A stretch of 64,000 nt of DNA from an actinobacterium SCGC AAA278-O22 (GTDB lineage Bacteria; Actinomycetota; Actinomycetes; Nanopelagicales; Nanopelagicaceae). The stretch is taken from NCBI GenBank assembly GCA_000372185.1, contig AQUA01000008.1, forward strand, positions 1-64,000, in the 5' to 3' direction. The first letter of the stretch is position 1. Every line of letters begins with the position of its first letter. The notes beneath the pieces were generated by a model that saw only the letters and a list, made by a program, of their open reading frames with translations, searched no databases and had not been told where the DNA came from. Both the position numbers and the translations under genes were made by a program. This document shows, in pieces, positions 1 to 8,157 of this stretch.

Positions 1-2
1 CC

Positions 3-503
3 ACCAAATTTTTGGCCCAATCTCATGAACCAGTGCGTGGAACATTCCTCACTTCCCAAGCAGCAATTCCTTATTTGCGAGAATCTGCTGAGGCGGGGCG
101 TAACCCACATATCTTGACTCTTTCACCACCTCTTTCGATGAAGGCTAAATGGTTTAAAAATCACGTCGCGTACACGATGGCCAAATATGGAATGAGTATG
201 TGCGTTCTTGGCATGTCTGAGGAGTTCAAGCGAGATGGGATCGCAGTCAATGCACTGTGGCCACGAACTGCAATTGATACCGCAGCCCTGCAGATGATTC
301 CGGGCGTAGATACTGCAGCCTGCCGCACTCCGGAAATCCTTGCTGACAGCGCCTACATCATATTGAATCGCAACTCTAAAGAATGCTCAGGTAATTTTTT
401 CGTTGACGATGAAGTTCTCGCATCTGAGGGCATTACAGATCTTGAGAAGTATTCGGTTGTCCCAGGCACAAAAGATTTCTTACTCGATTTCTTCCTTGAT
501 TAA
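3..503 (+). CDS. SDR-family oxidoreductase, HSDL2-like (5' end outside window)
   Basis: This is the C-terminal part of a short-chain dehydrogenase/reductase. The reading frame is open from base 3, so the gene starts upstream of the window. A YxxxK catalytic pair is visible in AYTMAKYG, after the strand that ends in LTLSPPL with the catalytic serine region. The segment VRGTFLTSQAAIPYL and the tail ending DFFLD resemble the SDR domain of hydroxysteroid dehydrogenase-like protein 2. The nucleotide-binding glycine motif would be in the missing N-terminus. There is no SCP2 domain after the SDR part. The substrate is unknown. The next gene has its own promoter 20 bases downstream. Confidence 0.8.
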   Translation, partial: TKFLAQSHEPVRGTFLTSQAAIPYLRESAEAGRNPHILTLSPPLSMKAKWFKNHVAYTMAKYGMSMCVLGMSEEFKRDGIAVNALWPRTAIDTAALQMIPGVDTAACRTPEILADSAYIILNRNSKECSGNFFVDDEVLASEGITDLEKYSVVPGTKDFLLDFFLD

Positions 504-524
504 GAATCATCCAGAACAAGCCTC

Positions 525-530
525 TAATCT
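525..530 (+). promoter_or_regulatory. -10 element TAATCT, leaderless start of the NCS1 permease
   Basis: TAATCT is followed by exactly 6 nt and then the ATG at 537. There is no Shine-Dalgarno, so the mRNA probably starts at the ATG. Confidence 0.6.
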
Positions 531-536
531 AGAACC

Positions 537-1946
537 ATGAACTTAGAGCTCAATGGAACCAATGTTATTCACGAAAGTGAACGACAGGGCAAGGCTTCGT
601 CACTCTTCTGGCCATGGTGTGGTGCAAACGTCTCGCTTTTAGCCCTTTCATATGGATCTTTCTTTCTTGGCTTTGGAATCTCATTTTGGCAGGCAACGCT
701 TGCGGCGCTCCTTGGAACAGTTCTCTCATTCCTATTAGTGGGTGTCAGTTCGCTTGCAGGCAAGAAATCAAATGCACCAACGATGGTCTTATCTCGCGCA
801 ACTTTTGGCATGAAAGGAAATCTCTTACCTGGCGCCCTCTCATATCTGATTTTTGTTGGCTGGGAGACAGTCTTGGTCTCCCTTGCAACACTGGCAACGG
901 GCACAGTTTTTATGAGAGTAGGCCATCTCGAACACAACACCGCAATGGTTATTGGATTCGTGCTCTCAGTTGCACTTACCGTTTCTGCCGGAGTTCTTGG
1001 CTTTGATGTCATCATGAAGTTGCAGCGTTATCTGACAGCAATCACACTTGTGATGACCTTGGTCTATATCGCGCTGACTTTCACTCACGTTGATTGGAAC
1101 ACTTTGACTGCCATGAAGTCTGGTTCGCTTCAAGGATTTATCGGTGCTCTTATCTTTGGAGCAACGGGAATTGGGCTCGGTTGGGTTAACTCAGCCGCTG
1201 ATTACTCGAGATACCTACCTCGCACAGTGGCAAGTCGCGCTGTTATTGGCTGGACTGTTTTCGGAGCATCTATTGTCCCGATCATTCTTGTTATTTATGG
1301 AGCAGCGCTATCTGGAAGCAGTAAAGATTTATCCGAAGCAATTGCCAGTGACCCCATTGGCGCACTTACGACAATTCTTCCTACGTGGTATTTGGTGATA
1401 TTTGCTCTTGTCGCCATCCTAGGTTTAGTAGGAGGTGCAATTCTTGATCTCTACTCCTCAGGCTTAACGCTGATTTCACTTGGACTGCCAGTCAAACGGC
1501 ATGTAGCAGCTTCATTTGACGCTGTGCTGATGTTGATTGGAACGATTTACTTTGTCTGGATAGCTGATGACTTTTTCTTCCCATTCCAGGGATTTCTCAT
1601 CACATTAGGCGTGCCAATTGCGACATGGTCAGCGATTTTTGTTACCGATGTACTGATGCGAAAGAGCTATCACGAAGTAGATCTCTATAAGCAAGATGGT
1701 CGCTACGGTGCATGGAATTGGGGCTCCATCGCTGTGATGGCAATCGGCTCAATTGTGGGCTGGGGTTTTGTTACCAACACTTTTGCTGGTTGGCTTTCAT
1801 GGCAAGGCTATTTCCTTGGGGTAATCGGAGGAAAAGAAGGAGCCTGGGCATATGCAAATCTAGGAGTTTTCTTTGCCCTGGTCATTGGATTTATTGGCTA
1901 CTACTGTGTCGCGCGAGTTACTGTAAAGAGACAGGAAAACGCTTAA
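537..1946 (+). CDS. NCS1-family nucleobase:cation symporter (purine/cytosine permease-like)
   Basis: This 469-residue, very hydrophobic protein has about 12 membrane helices, which is the usual size and topology for the NCS1 family. It is expected to import a nucleobase or a related compound such as cytosine, purine or allantoin with a cation across the inner membrane. The N-terminal part has a glycine-rich first helix region (FFLGFGISFWQATLAALLGT) and a segment with SRATFGMKGN, both typical of the CodB/Fcy2-like branch. The start is fixed by a leaderless promoter directly in front. No nucleobase deaminase or hydrolase gene lies beside it, so the substrate cannot be set from context. Its 3' end overlaps the convergent antiporter gene by 29 bp. 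Confidence 0.85.
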   Translation: MNLELNGTNVIHESERQGKASSLFWPWCGANVSLLALSYGSFFLGFGISFWQATLAALLGTVLSFLLVGVSSLAGKKSNAPTMVLSRATFGMKGNLLPGALSYLIFVGWETVLVSLATLATGTVFMRVGHLEHNTAMVIGFVLSVALTVSAGVLGFDVIMKLQRYLTAITLVMTLVYIALTFTHVDWNTLTAMKSGSLQGFIGALIFGATGIGLGWVNSAADYSRYLPRTVASRAVIGWTVFGASIVPIILVIYGAALSGSSKDLSEAIASDPIGALTTILPTWYLVIFALVAILGLVGGAILDLYSSGLTLISLGLPVKRHVAASFDAVLMLIGTIYFVWIADDFFFPFQGFLITLGVPIATWSAIFVTDVLMRKSYHEVDLYKQDGRYGAWNWGSIAVMAIGSIVGWGFVTNTFAGWLSWQGYFLGVIGGKEGAWAYANLGVFFALVIGFIGYYCVARVTVKRQENA

Positions 1947-2715
1947 GCCAGAGAACTCCACAGAGCCCAGAGGCGATGGCTGCAAAGAAGAGCCCCATCC
2001 GAACTTGGGATAGTTCGCTCTCGGTTTGTAGAGTTATTTCTGCAATTACCAGTGAGACGGTGAGTCCCATACCTGCCAGAAATCCAACTCCCACAATCTC
2101 CTTAAGGTCAAGTGCTGGTGGAAGTCGAAGCGATGTAATTCGAGTACAGAGGTAAGTGAAGAGAGTAATTCCCGCCACCTTTCCTAGCACGCGAGCAATC
2201 ACAACCGCAATCGAAATCTTCTCGGTTGACATAGAGAAATCCAATTTTGTCAGCAAATTAATGAAGATGTAGATAGGGATAATCACAAAGGTTGCTATCG
2301 GCGAGAGGATTGAAATCAGTCGATGGCGCATCGGCAAGATGAATCCGAATGCAGCAGCTCCAAGAGTATAAATGGCACTTGCAAGATGGAGATCTTCTCT
2401 AAAAAAGATTCCAATGACAACGAGCGAAAAGAAATCATCAGCAACCGCAAGTGTTAAGAGAAAGAGTCTTACTGCAGGATTGACTCGCTTTCCTAAGAGG
2501 CTTAGTGCGCCTATAGCTAGCGCAACATCAGTAGGCATCGCTACCGCCCAAGCAGTTGAGCCTGGAATCAATGCGATAAAAATAAGTGCAGGGAAAGCCA
2601 TTCCTCCAAGAGCCGCTATGGCAGGAAGCGCTGCATCCTTTGGCTTTGAAAGCCCTTCACGAATTTCCAGGCCAATCAGCACGAAGAATATGAAGGTCAG
2701 AATTTCCGAAAGCAT
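1918..2715 (-). CDS. nhaA: NhaA-family Na+/H+ antiporter, N-terminally short
   Basis: The protein (265 aa) aligns by eye with NhaA from helix II onward: FFVLIGLEIREGL matches the FFLLVGLEVKREL region of E. coli NhaA, and LTLAVADDFFS carries the adjacent aspartates equivalent to D163-D164, the ion-binding pair. E. coli NhaA is 388 aa; this protein lacks helix I and the start of helix II because it begins at MLSEILTFIFF. No Shine-Dalgarno is seen; GATACT lies 11-16 nt before the ATG, which may be a leaderless promoter. The start lies only 12 nt from a hairpin that separates it from the small upstream gene. Function as Na+/H+ exchange is inferred from the family; activity without helix I is uncertain. 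It may be a short lineage form, a mis-set start or a decaying gene. Confidence 0.75.
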   Translation of the reverse strand: MLSEILTFIFFVLIGLEIREGLSKPKDAALPAIAALGGMAFPALIFIALIPGSTAWAVAMPTDVALAIGALSLLGKRVNPAVRLFLLTLAVADDFFSLVVIGIFFREDLHLASAIYTLGAAAFGFILPMRHRLISILSPIATFVIIPIYIFINLLTKLDFSMSTEKISIAVVIARVLGKVAGITLFTYLCTRITSLRLPPALDLKEIVGVGFLAGMGLTVSLVIAEITLQTESELSQVRMGLFFAAIASGLCGVLWLKRFPVSLQ

Positions 2716-2727
2716 GAGAAAAGAGTA

Positions 2728-2756
2728 TCGCCCGCCACCATGGAGGTGACGGGCGA
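2728..2756 (-). terminator. Hairpin terminator after the 48-aa gene
   Basis: Bases 2728-2739 pair with 2745-2756 in a 12-bp GC-rich stem with one mismatch and a 5-nt loop. On the minus strand the stem is followed by a pyrimidine-rich stretch (TACTCTTTTCTC). It would end the transcript of the small gene at 2772-2918. Confidence 0.6.
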
Positions 2757-2771
2757 GAAGAGAGGCGCTAT

Positions 2772-2918
2772 TTAGGCGGCGAGCTCGAACCCTTCGTCAC
2801 TTGTAAGTGAAGAAATACTTGCCATCGACTCTTGGACTGGTGGCTTATCGAGGCGAAAGATTGCAACGGCTGCAAGAGTAAGAAGCATGAATGCTGGAAG
2901 GATGAGAACGATTGCCAT
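2772..2918 (-). CDS. Small single-span membrane protein, 48 aa, unknown function
   Basis: The ORF starts at an ATG (2916-2918) with a well placed AGGAG nine bases upstream, which is stronger evidence than the longer upstream extension. The peptide has one hydrophobic helix (MAIVLILPAFMLLTLAAVAIF) followed by an acidic, serine-rich tail ending in SDEGFELAA. It sits between two hairpin terminators, downstream of glnA and upstream of the short nhaA, all on the same strand, so it looks like its own transcription unit. The family is not recognised. Possible roles are a small regulatory or accessory subunit of a membrane protein; no function can be assigned from sequence alone. Confidence 0.6.
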   Translation of the reverse strand: MAIVLILPAFMLLTLAAVAIFRLDKPPVQESMASISSLTSDEGFELAA

Positions 2919-3072
2919 GGTGAACTCCTTTTTCGTATGAACAGTTCTTGCTGTTATGAGTGAAGAATGATGCAGCAACCTGAAATACCCCATCAGTTAA
3001 CCTGAGCCAATCCTGTGAATATCTTCATGGCCTGCGTTGGAGACCAGGGATGACAGGCTGTGCTGAGAAAAG

Positions 3073-3104
3073 CAAGAACCCCGCCATTTCTGACGGGGTT
3101 CTTG
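3073..3104 (-). terminator. Rho-independent terminator of glnA
   Basis: A perfect 11-bp stem pairs 3073-3083 with 3094-3104 around a 10-nt loop. On the minus strand it is followed by CTTTTCTC. It lies 12 nt past the glnA stop codon. Confidence 0.8.
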
Positions 3105-3116
3105 GAACGATCGCTC

Positions 3117-4550
3117 TTAGATGTCGTAGTAGAGCTCGAACTCAGCTGGATGTGGACGTAGTCGAACGTAATCAACTTCGTTCTTACGCTTCCACTCAAT
3201 CCATGTTGCGATGAGATCCTCTGAAAAGACGCCACCCTTTATAAGGAATTCATGATCCTTCTCGAGTGAATCGAGTACTGCATCGAGTGAACCTGGAACT
3301 TGAGGAATTGCTGCAGCTTCTGCTCCTTCGAGTTCGTAGAGATCCTTATCAACTGGTGCAGGTGGTTCGATCTTATTGACGATTCCATCAATACCGGCCA
3401 TGAGCATCGCAGCAAATGCGAGGTATGGGTTAGATGATGGATCTGGGCAACGGAATTCGATGCGCTTTGCCTTTGGTGAAGTTCCTGTAATTGGAATACG
3501 AATACATGCAGAGCGGTTACGGGCTGAGTAAACAAGGTTTACTGGAGCTTCGTATCCTGGAACTAAGCGACGATATGAGTTAACAGTTGGGTTTGTGAAT
3601 GCAAGAAGCGATGGAGCATGCTTCAAGAGTCCACCGATATACCAACGTGCCATATCTGAGAGATCACCATATGTGCCTGCTTCGAAGAAGAGTGGCTTTC
3701 CATCTTTCCAGAGTGACTGGTGAACGTGCATACCTGAACCGTTATCTCCGAAGAGAGGCTTTGGCATAAATGTGGCGGTCTTTCCACCTTCCCATGCAAC
3801 GTTGCGAATGATGTACTTAAACTTCATCAACTCATCGCCAGCGTGCAAAATATCTGTAAATCGGTAGTTGATCTCCATCTGGCCGGCTGTTCCCACTTCG
3901 TGGTGTGAACGCTCTACCTGAAGTCCTGCACGGCCGAGCTCCATCACCATTTCATCACGAAGATCTGCAAACTGATCTGTTGGAGAAACAGGGAAGTAGC
4001 CACCCTTAATACGTGTGCGATAACCACGGTTAGGTGTTCCATCTGGATCTGCAACGATGCCTGTATTCCAAGCACCTTCATATGAATCAATGTGGTGGTA
4101 AGCCTCGTTCATACCTGTCTTAAAGCGAACTGCATCAAAGACATAGAACTCTGCTTCTGGAGCAAAGAATGCCTGATCTGCGATACCTGTTGACTTCAAG
4201 TAATCCACTGCCTTCTTCACGACGCCACGTGGGTCACGAGAGTAAGGAGTGTTATCGATTGGGTTATGAACTGAGAAGATGATGACCAAAGTCTTTTCAA
4301 GACGGAAGGGATCAATAAATGCTGATTCTGGTACAGGAAGCAACTTCATATCTGATTCGTTGATTGCTTGGAATCCACGAATTGATGAACCATCGAACAT
4401 GAGACCTTCTGTGAAGACCGCTTCGTCAAATGATTCAACAGGAACGTTGAAGTGGTGCTGAATACCTGGAAGATCTGTAAAACGCACGTCGACGAGTTTT
4501 ATATCTTCCTTTTTGATGTATGCAAAAATTTCTGAAGAATTCTTAAACAT
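3117..4550 (-). CDS. glnA: Glutamine synthetase, type I
   Basis: Catalyses ATP-dependent ligation of ammonia to glutamate, the main entry of ammonium into metabolism; the enzyme is a cytoplasmic dodecamer. The 477-aa length fits GSI. Visible family marks are [19 protein letters not shown] (ATP and ammonium-site region), the metal-ligand segment [12 protein letters not shown], and NRSACIRIP. Near the C-terminus [15 protein letters not shown] contains the tyrosine that is adenylylated in GSI-beta enzymes, so covalent control is possible. The start ATG is preceded by GGAG. A GlnR-like box lies about 107 bases upstream, and a strong terminator follows the gene. The divergent RDD gene next door is a usual actinobacterial neighbour. 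Confidence 0.97.
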   Translation of the reverse strand: MFKNSSEIFAYIKKEDIKLVDVRFTDLPGIQHHFNVPVESFDEAVFTEGLMFDGSSIRGFQAINESDMKLLPVPESAFIDPFRLEKTLVIIFSVHNPIDNTPYSRDPRGVVKKAVDYLKSTGIADQAFFAPEAEFYVFDAVRFKTGMNEAYHHIDSYEGAWNTGIVADPDGTPNRGYRTRIKGGYFPVSPTDQFADLRDEMVMELGRAGLQVERSHHEVGTAGQMEINYRFTDILHAGDELMKFKYIIRNVAWEGGKTATFMPKPLFGDNGSGMHVHQSLWKDGKPLFFEAGTYGDLSDMARWYIGGLLKHAPSLLAFTNPTVNSYRRLVPGYEAPVNLVYSARNRSACIRIPITGTSPKAKRIEFRCPDPSSNPYLAFAAMLMAGIDGIVNKIEPPAPVDKDLYELEGAEAAAIPQVPGSLDAVLDSLEKDHEFLIKGGVFSEDLIATWIEWKRKNEVDYVRLRPHPAEFELYYDI

Positions 4551-4656
4551 ATTGTGTACTCCAATTGAGGCTGTTTATCGCCCAGCTGACTCAACATTGA
4601 GTACCGCTGATGGAGTGAAGGCTAGTTCGCCCGAGTAAAAAAGTCATAATTTTGGT

Positions 4657-4672
4657 GTTACAACCGTGTTAC
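4657..4672 (-). promoter_or_regulatory. GlnR-like operator upstream of glnA
   Basis: Read on the minus strand this is GTAAC, six bases, GTAAC. It fits the actinobacterial GlnR half-site pattern gTnAC-n6-GnAAC at every fixed position. It is 107 nt upstream of the glnA start, in the divergent glnA/RDD intergenic region. Whether this genome encodes GlnR cannot be seen here. Confidence 0.45.
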
Positions 4673-4716
4673 ATCAGGGTTGGGTGGCTCACATCGCAAC
4701 CAGCGGTCCCAGCGGC

Positions 4717-4722
4717 TAGGCT
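4717..4722 (+). promoter_or_regulatory. -10 element TAGGCT, leaderless start of the RDD gene
   Basis: TAGGCT, a 6-nt spacer and then the ATG at 4729, with no Shine-Dalgarno. Confidence 0.6.
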
Positions 4723-4728
4723 CGCCAC

Positions 4729-5103
4729 ATGTATCCACGCGTGAGCCAAGGTCGTCGGTTGCTCGGGATCACCATCGATTGGCTCGCCTGTTACGCCATC
4801 GCCCTCGGCTTCTTCGCGGGGTCTGGCTCTTTCTCAGATCGCGTGCCGCATGCCCGCATTCCGGTCTTGATTCTGCTTTTTGCTGAGTACAGCTTGCTCG
4901 TCGCTTTTGGGGGCGCCTCTTTTGGACATCGCATCGTCGGACTTAAAGTCATTCGATTTTCAGATGGAGGGGTGGCAACGCCACTTCAAGCATTGATTCG
5001 TGGGGCACTTCTGATGCCGCTCATTACCGCAATTACATTTGATGAGAATGGGCGTGGAATTAACGAGCGATTTTCAAATACGGTGTTAGTCAAAACTCGT
5101 TAA
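4729..5103 (+). CDS. RDD-family membrane protein
   Basis: A 124-aa protein with about three hydrophobic segments. The N-terminus contains GRRLLGITIDWLACY, holding the R and D positions that name the RDD domain, and HRIVGLKVIR is the typical second conserved stretch. The molecular function of this domain is not established. It is divergent from glnA and convergent with the DUF4191 gene, the standard actinobacterial arrangement. The leaderless promoter fixes the start, so the upstream-overlapping alternative ORF is rejected. Confidence 0.85.
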   Translation: MYPRVSQGRRLLGITIDWLACYAIALGFFAGSGSFSDRVPHARIPVLILLFAEYSLLVAFGGASFGHRIVGLKVIRFSDGGVATPLQALIRGALLMPLITAITFDENGRGINERFSNTVLVKTR

Positions 5104-5114
5104 TCACTGGCGGA

Positions 5115-5786
5115 TTAGCGAATCTTGACTCCCTTTGGCATAGGGCCTTTGGGAATTGGCATAGACATACCACCCACTGCTTTCAGACGTGCACGAACTT
5201 CGCGCATCTGATGAGTAGATAATTTCTTAGGAAGTTTGGTCAGGTGTTTCTGCAATTTCCGAATCGGAACTTGGCCATCTCCATCACCGACATAAACCTC
5301 AGTGATGGGAACTCCAGGAGCAAAACGTTCTGATTTCTTCTTCTCATCTTGCATCATCTGGCGAACCGCAAATCCACCTTCACCAGTAAGAACTATGCCG
5401 GCGCGACCGACGCTGCGATGGACCATATCTTGTTGACGATTTACTGCGACTGCAGGAGTTGTTGTCCATCCTTTTCGGATAGCCATGAGAACGCTTGCGC
5501 CTGCACCAATCTGACCTTCAATAGATGCATAAGCTGCAGATCCTGCGACTCGGGTAAAGAAGAACATTGTTGCTAGCGCCGCAAGTGGAATTGTGACAAA
5601 GCCACCGTAGACAGGATGTCCGAGGACAATTCCGAGGACAACTCCCACAACAAGAACAACGATAAAAATCCCAGCTAGCGCTCCGCCGATCCAAGGTTTT
5701 ACAGAACTGGTGACTTTATAGGCATCACGGAATGTCTGAAAACGAGGGGTCTTAATTTTTGCTTCTTTGCTCTTCTTCTTAAACAT
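5115..5786 (-). CDS. DUF4191 family membrane protein
   Basis: A 223-aa protein with a basic N-terminus (MFKKKSKEAKIKTPR), two adjacent hydrophobic helices at about residues 35-80, and a basic soluble C-terminal part. Length, two-helix layout and position between lipA and glnA match the actinobacterial DUF4191 family, whose function is unknown. It is the last gene of the lipB-lipA-plsC-DUF4191 strand group, starting 5 nt after the acyltransferase stop. Confidence 0.8.
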   Translation of the reverse strand: MFKKKSKEAKIKTPRFQTFRDAYKVTSSVKPWIGGALAGIFIVVLVVGVVLGIVLGHPVYGGFVTIPLAALATMFFFTRVAGSAAYASIEGQIGAGASVLMAIRKGWTTTPAVAVNRQQDMVHRSVGRAGIVLTGEGGFAVRQMMQDEKKKSERFAPGVPITEVYVGDGDGQVPIRKLQKHLTKLPKKLSTHQMREVRARLKAVGGMSMPIPKGPMPKGVKIR

Positions 5787-5791
5787 GCGCG

Positions 5792-6490
5792 TTAGTTTAG
5801 GGGAGCAGGGGCTGTACCACCAAGGCGCACGGGCGCCCAGCGCTGACCCTCATGTGAATCTGGATACTTTTCTTGCACTTCGTGGAGCATTTTCAACATA
5901 GTTTCGCGAAGTAACTTCTCGCCAGCCTCGACATCTGTTTTCTTATCGAAGTAGAGCGGTTCTCCAAAAGCGACAGTAATAGGCACATTTTTGCGACGTA
6001 GATTGCGCTTTACTTTCTTAGTCCAAATGCGTTGTGAACCCCAGACGATTGTCGGAATCACAGGAACGCCTGCCCCCATAGCTAATCGGACCGCTCCTGA
6101 TTTAAGTTCTTTAATCTCAAAGCTGACTGAGATAGTTCCTTCAGGAAATATGCCGATGATTTCACCGGCGCGAAGTGCGCGCAGTGCAGTGACAAATGAT
6201 GCCGAGCCGTTGGCGCGATCTACTGAAATGTGATGCATTCCGCGCATAAGTGGACCAGCTAATTTGTTATCAAAAATTTCTTTCTTCGCCATGAATCGCA
6301 CATATCGTCCTGCTGGTAGCGCTGCTGTTCCTGCAAGTGCAAAATCTAAATAACCAACATGATTAATTGCCAAAATTGCTCCACCATCACGGGGGATATT
6401 TTCTTCACCGTCAAAATCAAATCTAAGCCCGAGGTATCGCCAGAAAGCTTTGATGGCGACAATAACCGGGGGATAGACGAGATCAGCCAC
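5792..6490 (-). CDS. Lysophospholipid (1-acylglycerol-3-phosphate) acyltransferase family, PlsC-like
   Basis: A 232-aa protein with the acyltransferase motif [13 protein letters not shown] (the NHx4D catalytic pair) at about residue 43 and motif [10 protein letters not shown] at about residue 115. Family members transfer an acyl chain from acyl-CoA or acyl-ACP to lysophosphatidate or a related acceptor at the inner membrane. The start overlaps the end of lipA by 8 bp, suggesting translational coupling. The acceptor is not determined; several paralogues with different roles are usual in actinobacteria. Confidence 0.85.
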   Translation of the reverse strand: MADLVYPPVIVAIKAFWRYLGLRFDFDGEENIPRDGGAILAINHVGYLDFALAGTAALPAGRYVRFMAKKEIFDNKLAGPLMRGMHHISVDRANGSASFVTALRALRAGEIIGIFPEGTISVSFEIKELKSGAVRLAMGAGVPVIPTIVWGSQRIWTKKVKRNLRRKNVPITVAFGEPLYFDKKTDVEAGEKLLRETMLKMLHEVQEKYPDSHEGQRWAPVRLGGTAPAPLN

Positions 6491-7415
6491 GTGCGCTTCG
6501 CTTTTCTAGCGCCTGCTTATAAAGACGTCCGGCGCGATACGAACTTCGAACTAATGGACCACTCATTACTCCACTAAATCCAATGTCCTCAGCCTCTTTT
6601 GCAAGCTCGACAAATTCATCTGGTTTTACCCAACGCTCAACTGGGTGGTGCTTATTTGTTGGGCGCAGGTACTGGGTAATAGTGATCAGATCACAACCTG
6701 CAGCATGTAAATCGACGAGAGCCTGTGATACTTCTTCACGAGTCTCACCAAGACCCAAGATCAGATTGGACTTGGTGATCAGACCAAAATTACGAGCTTG
6801 AGTGATGACATTAAGTGAGCGCTCATAGGTAAATGCCGGGCGGATACGCTTAAAGATTCGTGGCACCGTTTCAAGATTATGAGCAAAAACTTCAGGACGA
6901 GTTTCAAAAACTTCATTGAGATAAATAGGATTTCCGCTGAAATCTGGGGCAAGCATTTCTACACCTGTACCAGGGTTGAGTTCGTGAACTTTGCGGATGG
7001 TCTCGGCGTAGAGCCATGCACCTTCATCGTCGAGGTCATCACGAGTAACGCCGGTAATAGTTGCGTACTTCAAACCCATCGACTGAACTGATTCAGCTAC
7101 GCGACGTGGTTCATCTCTGTCGAGTTCTTCAGGTTTTCCTGTATCAATATTGCAGAAATCGCAACGCCGAGTACAACGCTCGCCACCGATAAGAAATGTA
7201 GCCTCTTTATCCTCCCAACATTCAAAGATGTTAGGGCAGGCAGCTTCTTGGCAGACAGTGTGAAGTCCTTCGCTTTTCACAAGAGAACGAAGACGGGTGT
7301 ATTCGGGGCCCATATTCGCGCGCGTCTTGATCCACTCTGGCTTTCGCTCAATCGGAGTCTCGGTATTGCGCGCTTCGATGCGAAGTAATTTACGACCTTC
7401 GGGTGCGATAGTCAT
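6483..7415 (-). CDS. lipA: Lipoyl synthase
   Basis: Radical-SAM enzyme that inserts two sulfurs into octanoyl groups carried by E2 and GcvH proteins. The 310-aa sequence has the auxiliary cluster cysteines in [12 protein letters not shown] and the radical-SAM CxxxCxxC motif in [13 protein letters not shown]. The C-terminal RSSY serine motif that ligates the auxiliary cluster is present ([11 protein letters not shown]). It starts with a 4-bp overlap with lipB, forming a lipBA pair. Its clients, E2 (sucB-like) and the glycine cleavage system, are partly encoded a few kilobases away. Confidence 0.97.
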   Translation of the reverse strand: MTIAPEGRKLLRIEARNTETPIERKPEWIKTRANMGPEYTRLRSLVKSEGLHTVCQEAACPNIFECWEDKEATFLIGGERCTRRCDFCNIDTGKPEELDRDEPRRVAESVQSMGLKYATITGVTRDDLDDEGAWLYAETIRKVHELNPGTGVEMLAPDFSGNPIYLNEVFETRPEVFAHNLETVPRIFKRIRPAFTYERSLNVITQARNFGLITKSNLILGLGETREEVSQALVDLHAAGCDLITITQYLRPTNKHHPVERWVKPDEFVELAKEAEDIGFSGVMSGPLVRSSYRAGRLYKQALEKRSARG

Positions 7416-8083
7416 GCGCTCACCTTCATAAGAGATTCGAAAACATATTTTTCTACGACGGGCATTACATCAATCACTGAAATATCTCGCGAGAGTTCAA
7501 CTGCCATTGATGTAACTGCTGCATCACTGATGCCGCAGGGGATGATTCTATTGAATGGTTCGAGCTCCGGATTCACATTGAGCGCAAATCCATGCATCGT
7601 CACGCCTTGGGCAACACGGATTCCGATAGCTGCGATCTTGCGGTCCCCGCGGTCGTCACGGACCCACACCCCAGAGCGACCATCTACACGTTGGGTATTT
7701 AGTCCAAACTCTGCACATACTGAGATAAGAGCCGCTTCGATTTCGCGGACAAACCCCACAAGTTCAGTGGGCTTTGCCAACTTCACAATGGGATATCCAA
7801 TGAGTTGGCCGGGTCCATGCCAAGTGATTTTTCCACCGCGGTCAACATCAATGACAGGTGTTCCATCAGTGGGTTTTTCCAAATCTGTTGTTCTCTTTCC
7901 TGCGGTGTATACCGATGGATGTTCGAGAAGAATCAAGGTATTGGGGCGGATGCCTTGTGAAACTTCAGAGTGGATTGATCGTTGATGCGCAAGGGCTTCG
8001 GTGTATTCGACCAAGCCAGTACGAGATAACGCCAGAGGTGACTTTGTTAATTCTGTCTGTGAAGTGGCGCTAAATGTGGGCAC
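7412..8083 (-). CDS. lipB: Lipoyl(octanoyl) transferase
   Basis: Moves octanoate from acyl-carrier protein to apo-lipoyl domains, the first step of lipoate assembly. The 223-aa protein has the BPL_LplA_LipB fold marks: RTTDLEKP, the [20 protein letters not shown] segment (RGG.TWHGPGQ is highly conserved) and the catalytic Cys-Lys pair in KIAAIGIR and NPCGI-like [12 protein letters not shown] start is supported by a leaderless -10 hexamer exactly 6 nt upstream. Confidence 0.96.
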   Translation of the reverse strand: MPTFSATSQTELTKSPLALSRTGLVEYTEALAHQRSIHSEVSQGIRPNTLILLEHPSVYTAGKRTTDLEKPTDGTPVIDVDRGGKITWHGPGQLIGYPIVKLAKPTELVGFVREIEAALISVCAEFGLNTQRVDGRSGVWVRDDRGDRKIAAIGIRVAQGVTMHGFALNVNPELEPFNRIIPCGISDAAVTSMAVELSRDISVIDVMPVVEKYVFESLMKVSA

Positions 8084-8089
8084 GAGTAC

Positions 8090-8095
8090 AGCCTA
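8090..8095 (-). promoter_or_regulatory. -10 element TAGGCT, leaderless GTG start of lipB
   Basis: On the minus strand TAGGCT is followed by 6 nt and then the GTG at 8083-8081. Confidence 0.55.
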
Positions 8096-8157
8096 AAGGT
8101 AGGCTAGCGCTCTCGCGAATTGCGCATACTTATCAGCCCGAAAGGCCCTTTTCTATC

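Noticed and set aside
2715-2918. Split NhaA, with the 48-aa peptide as the missing helix I
   Set aside because: The peptide has no resemblance to NhaA helix I, and a hairpin terminator separates the genes; kept only as a low-weight idea.
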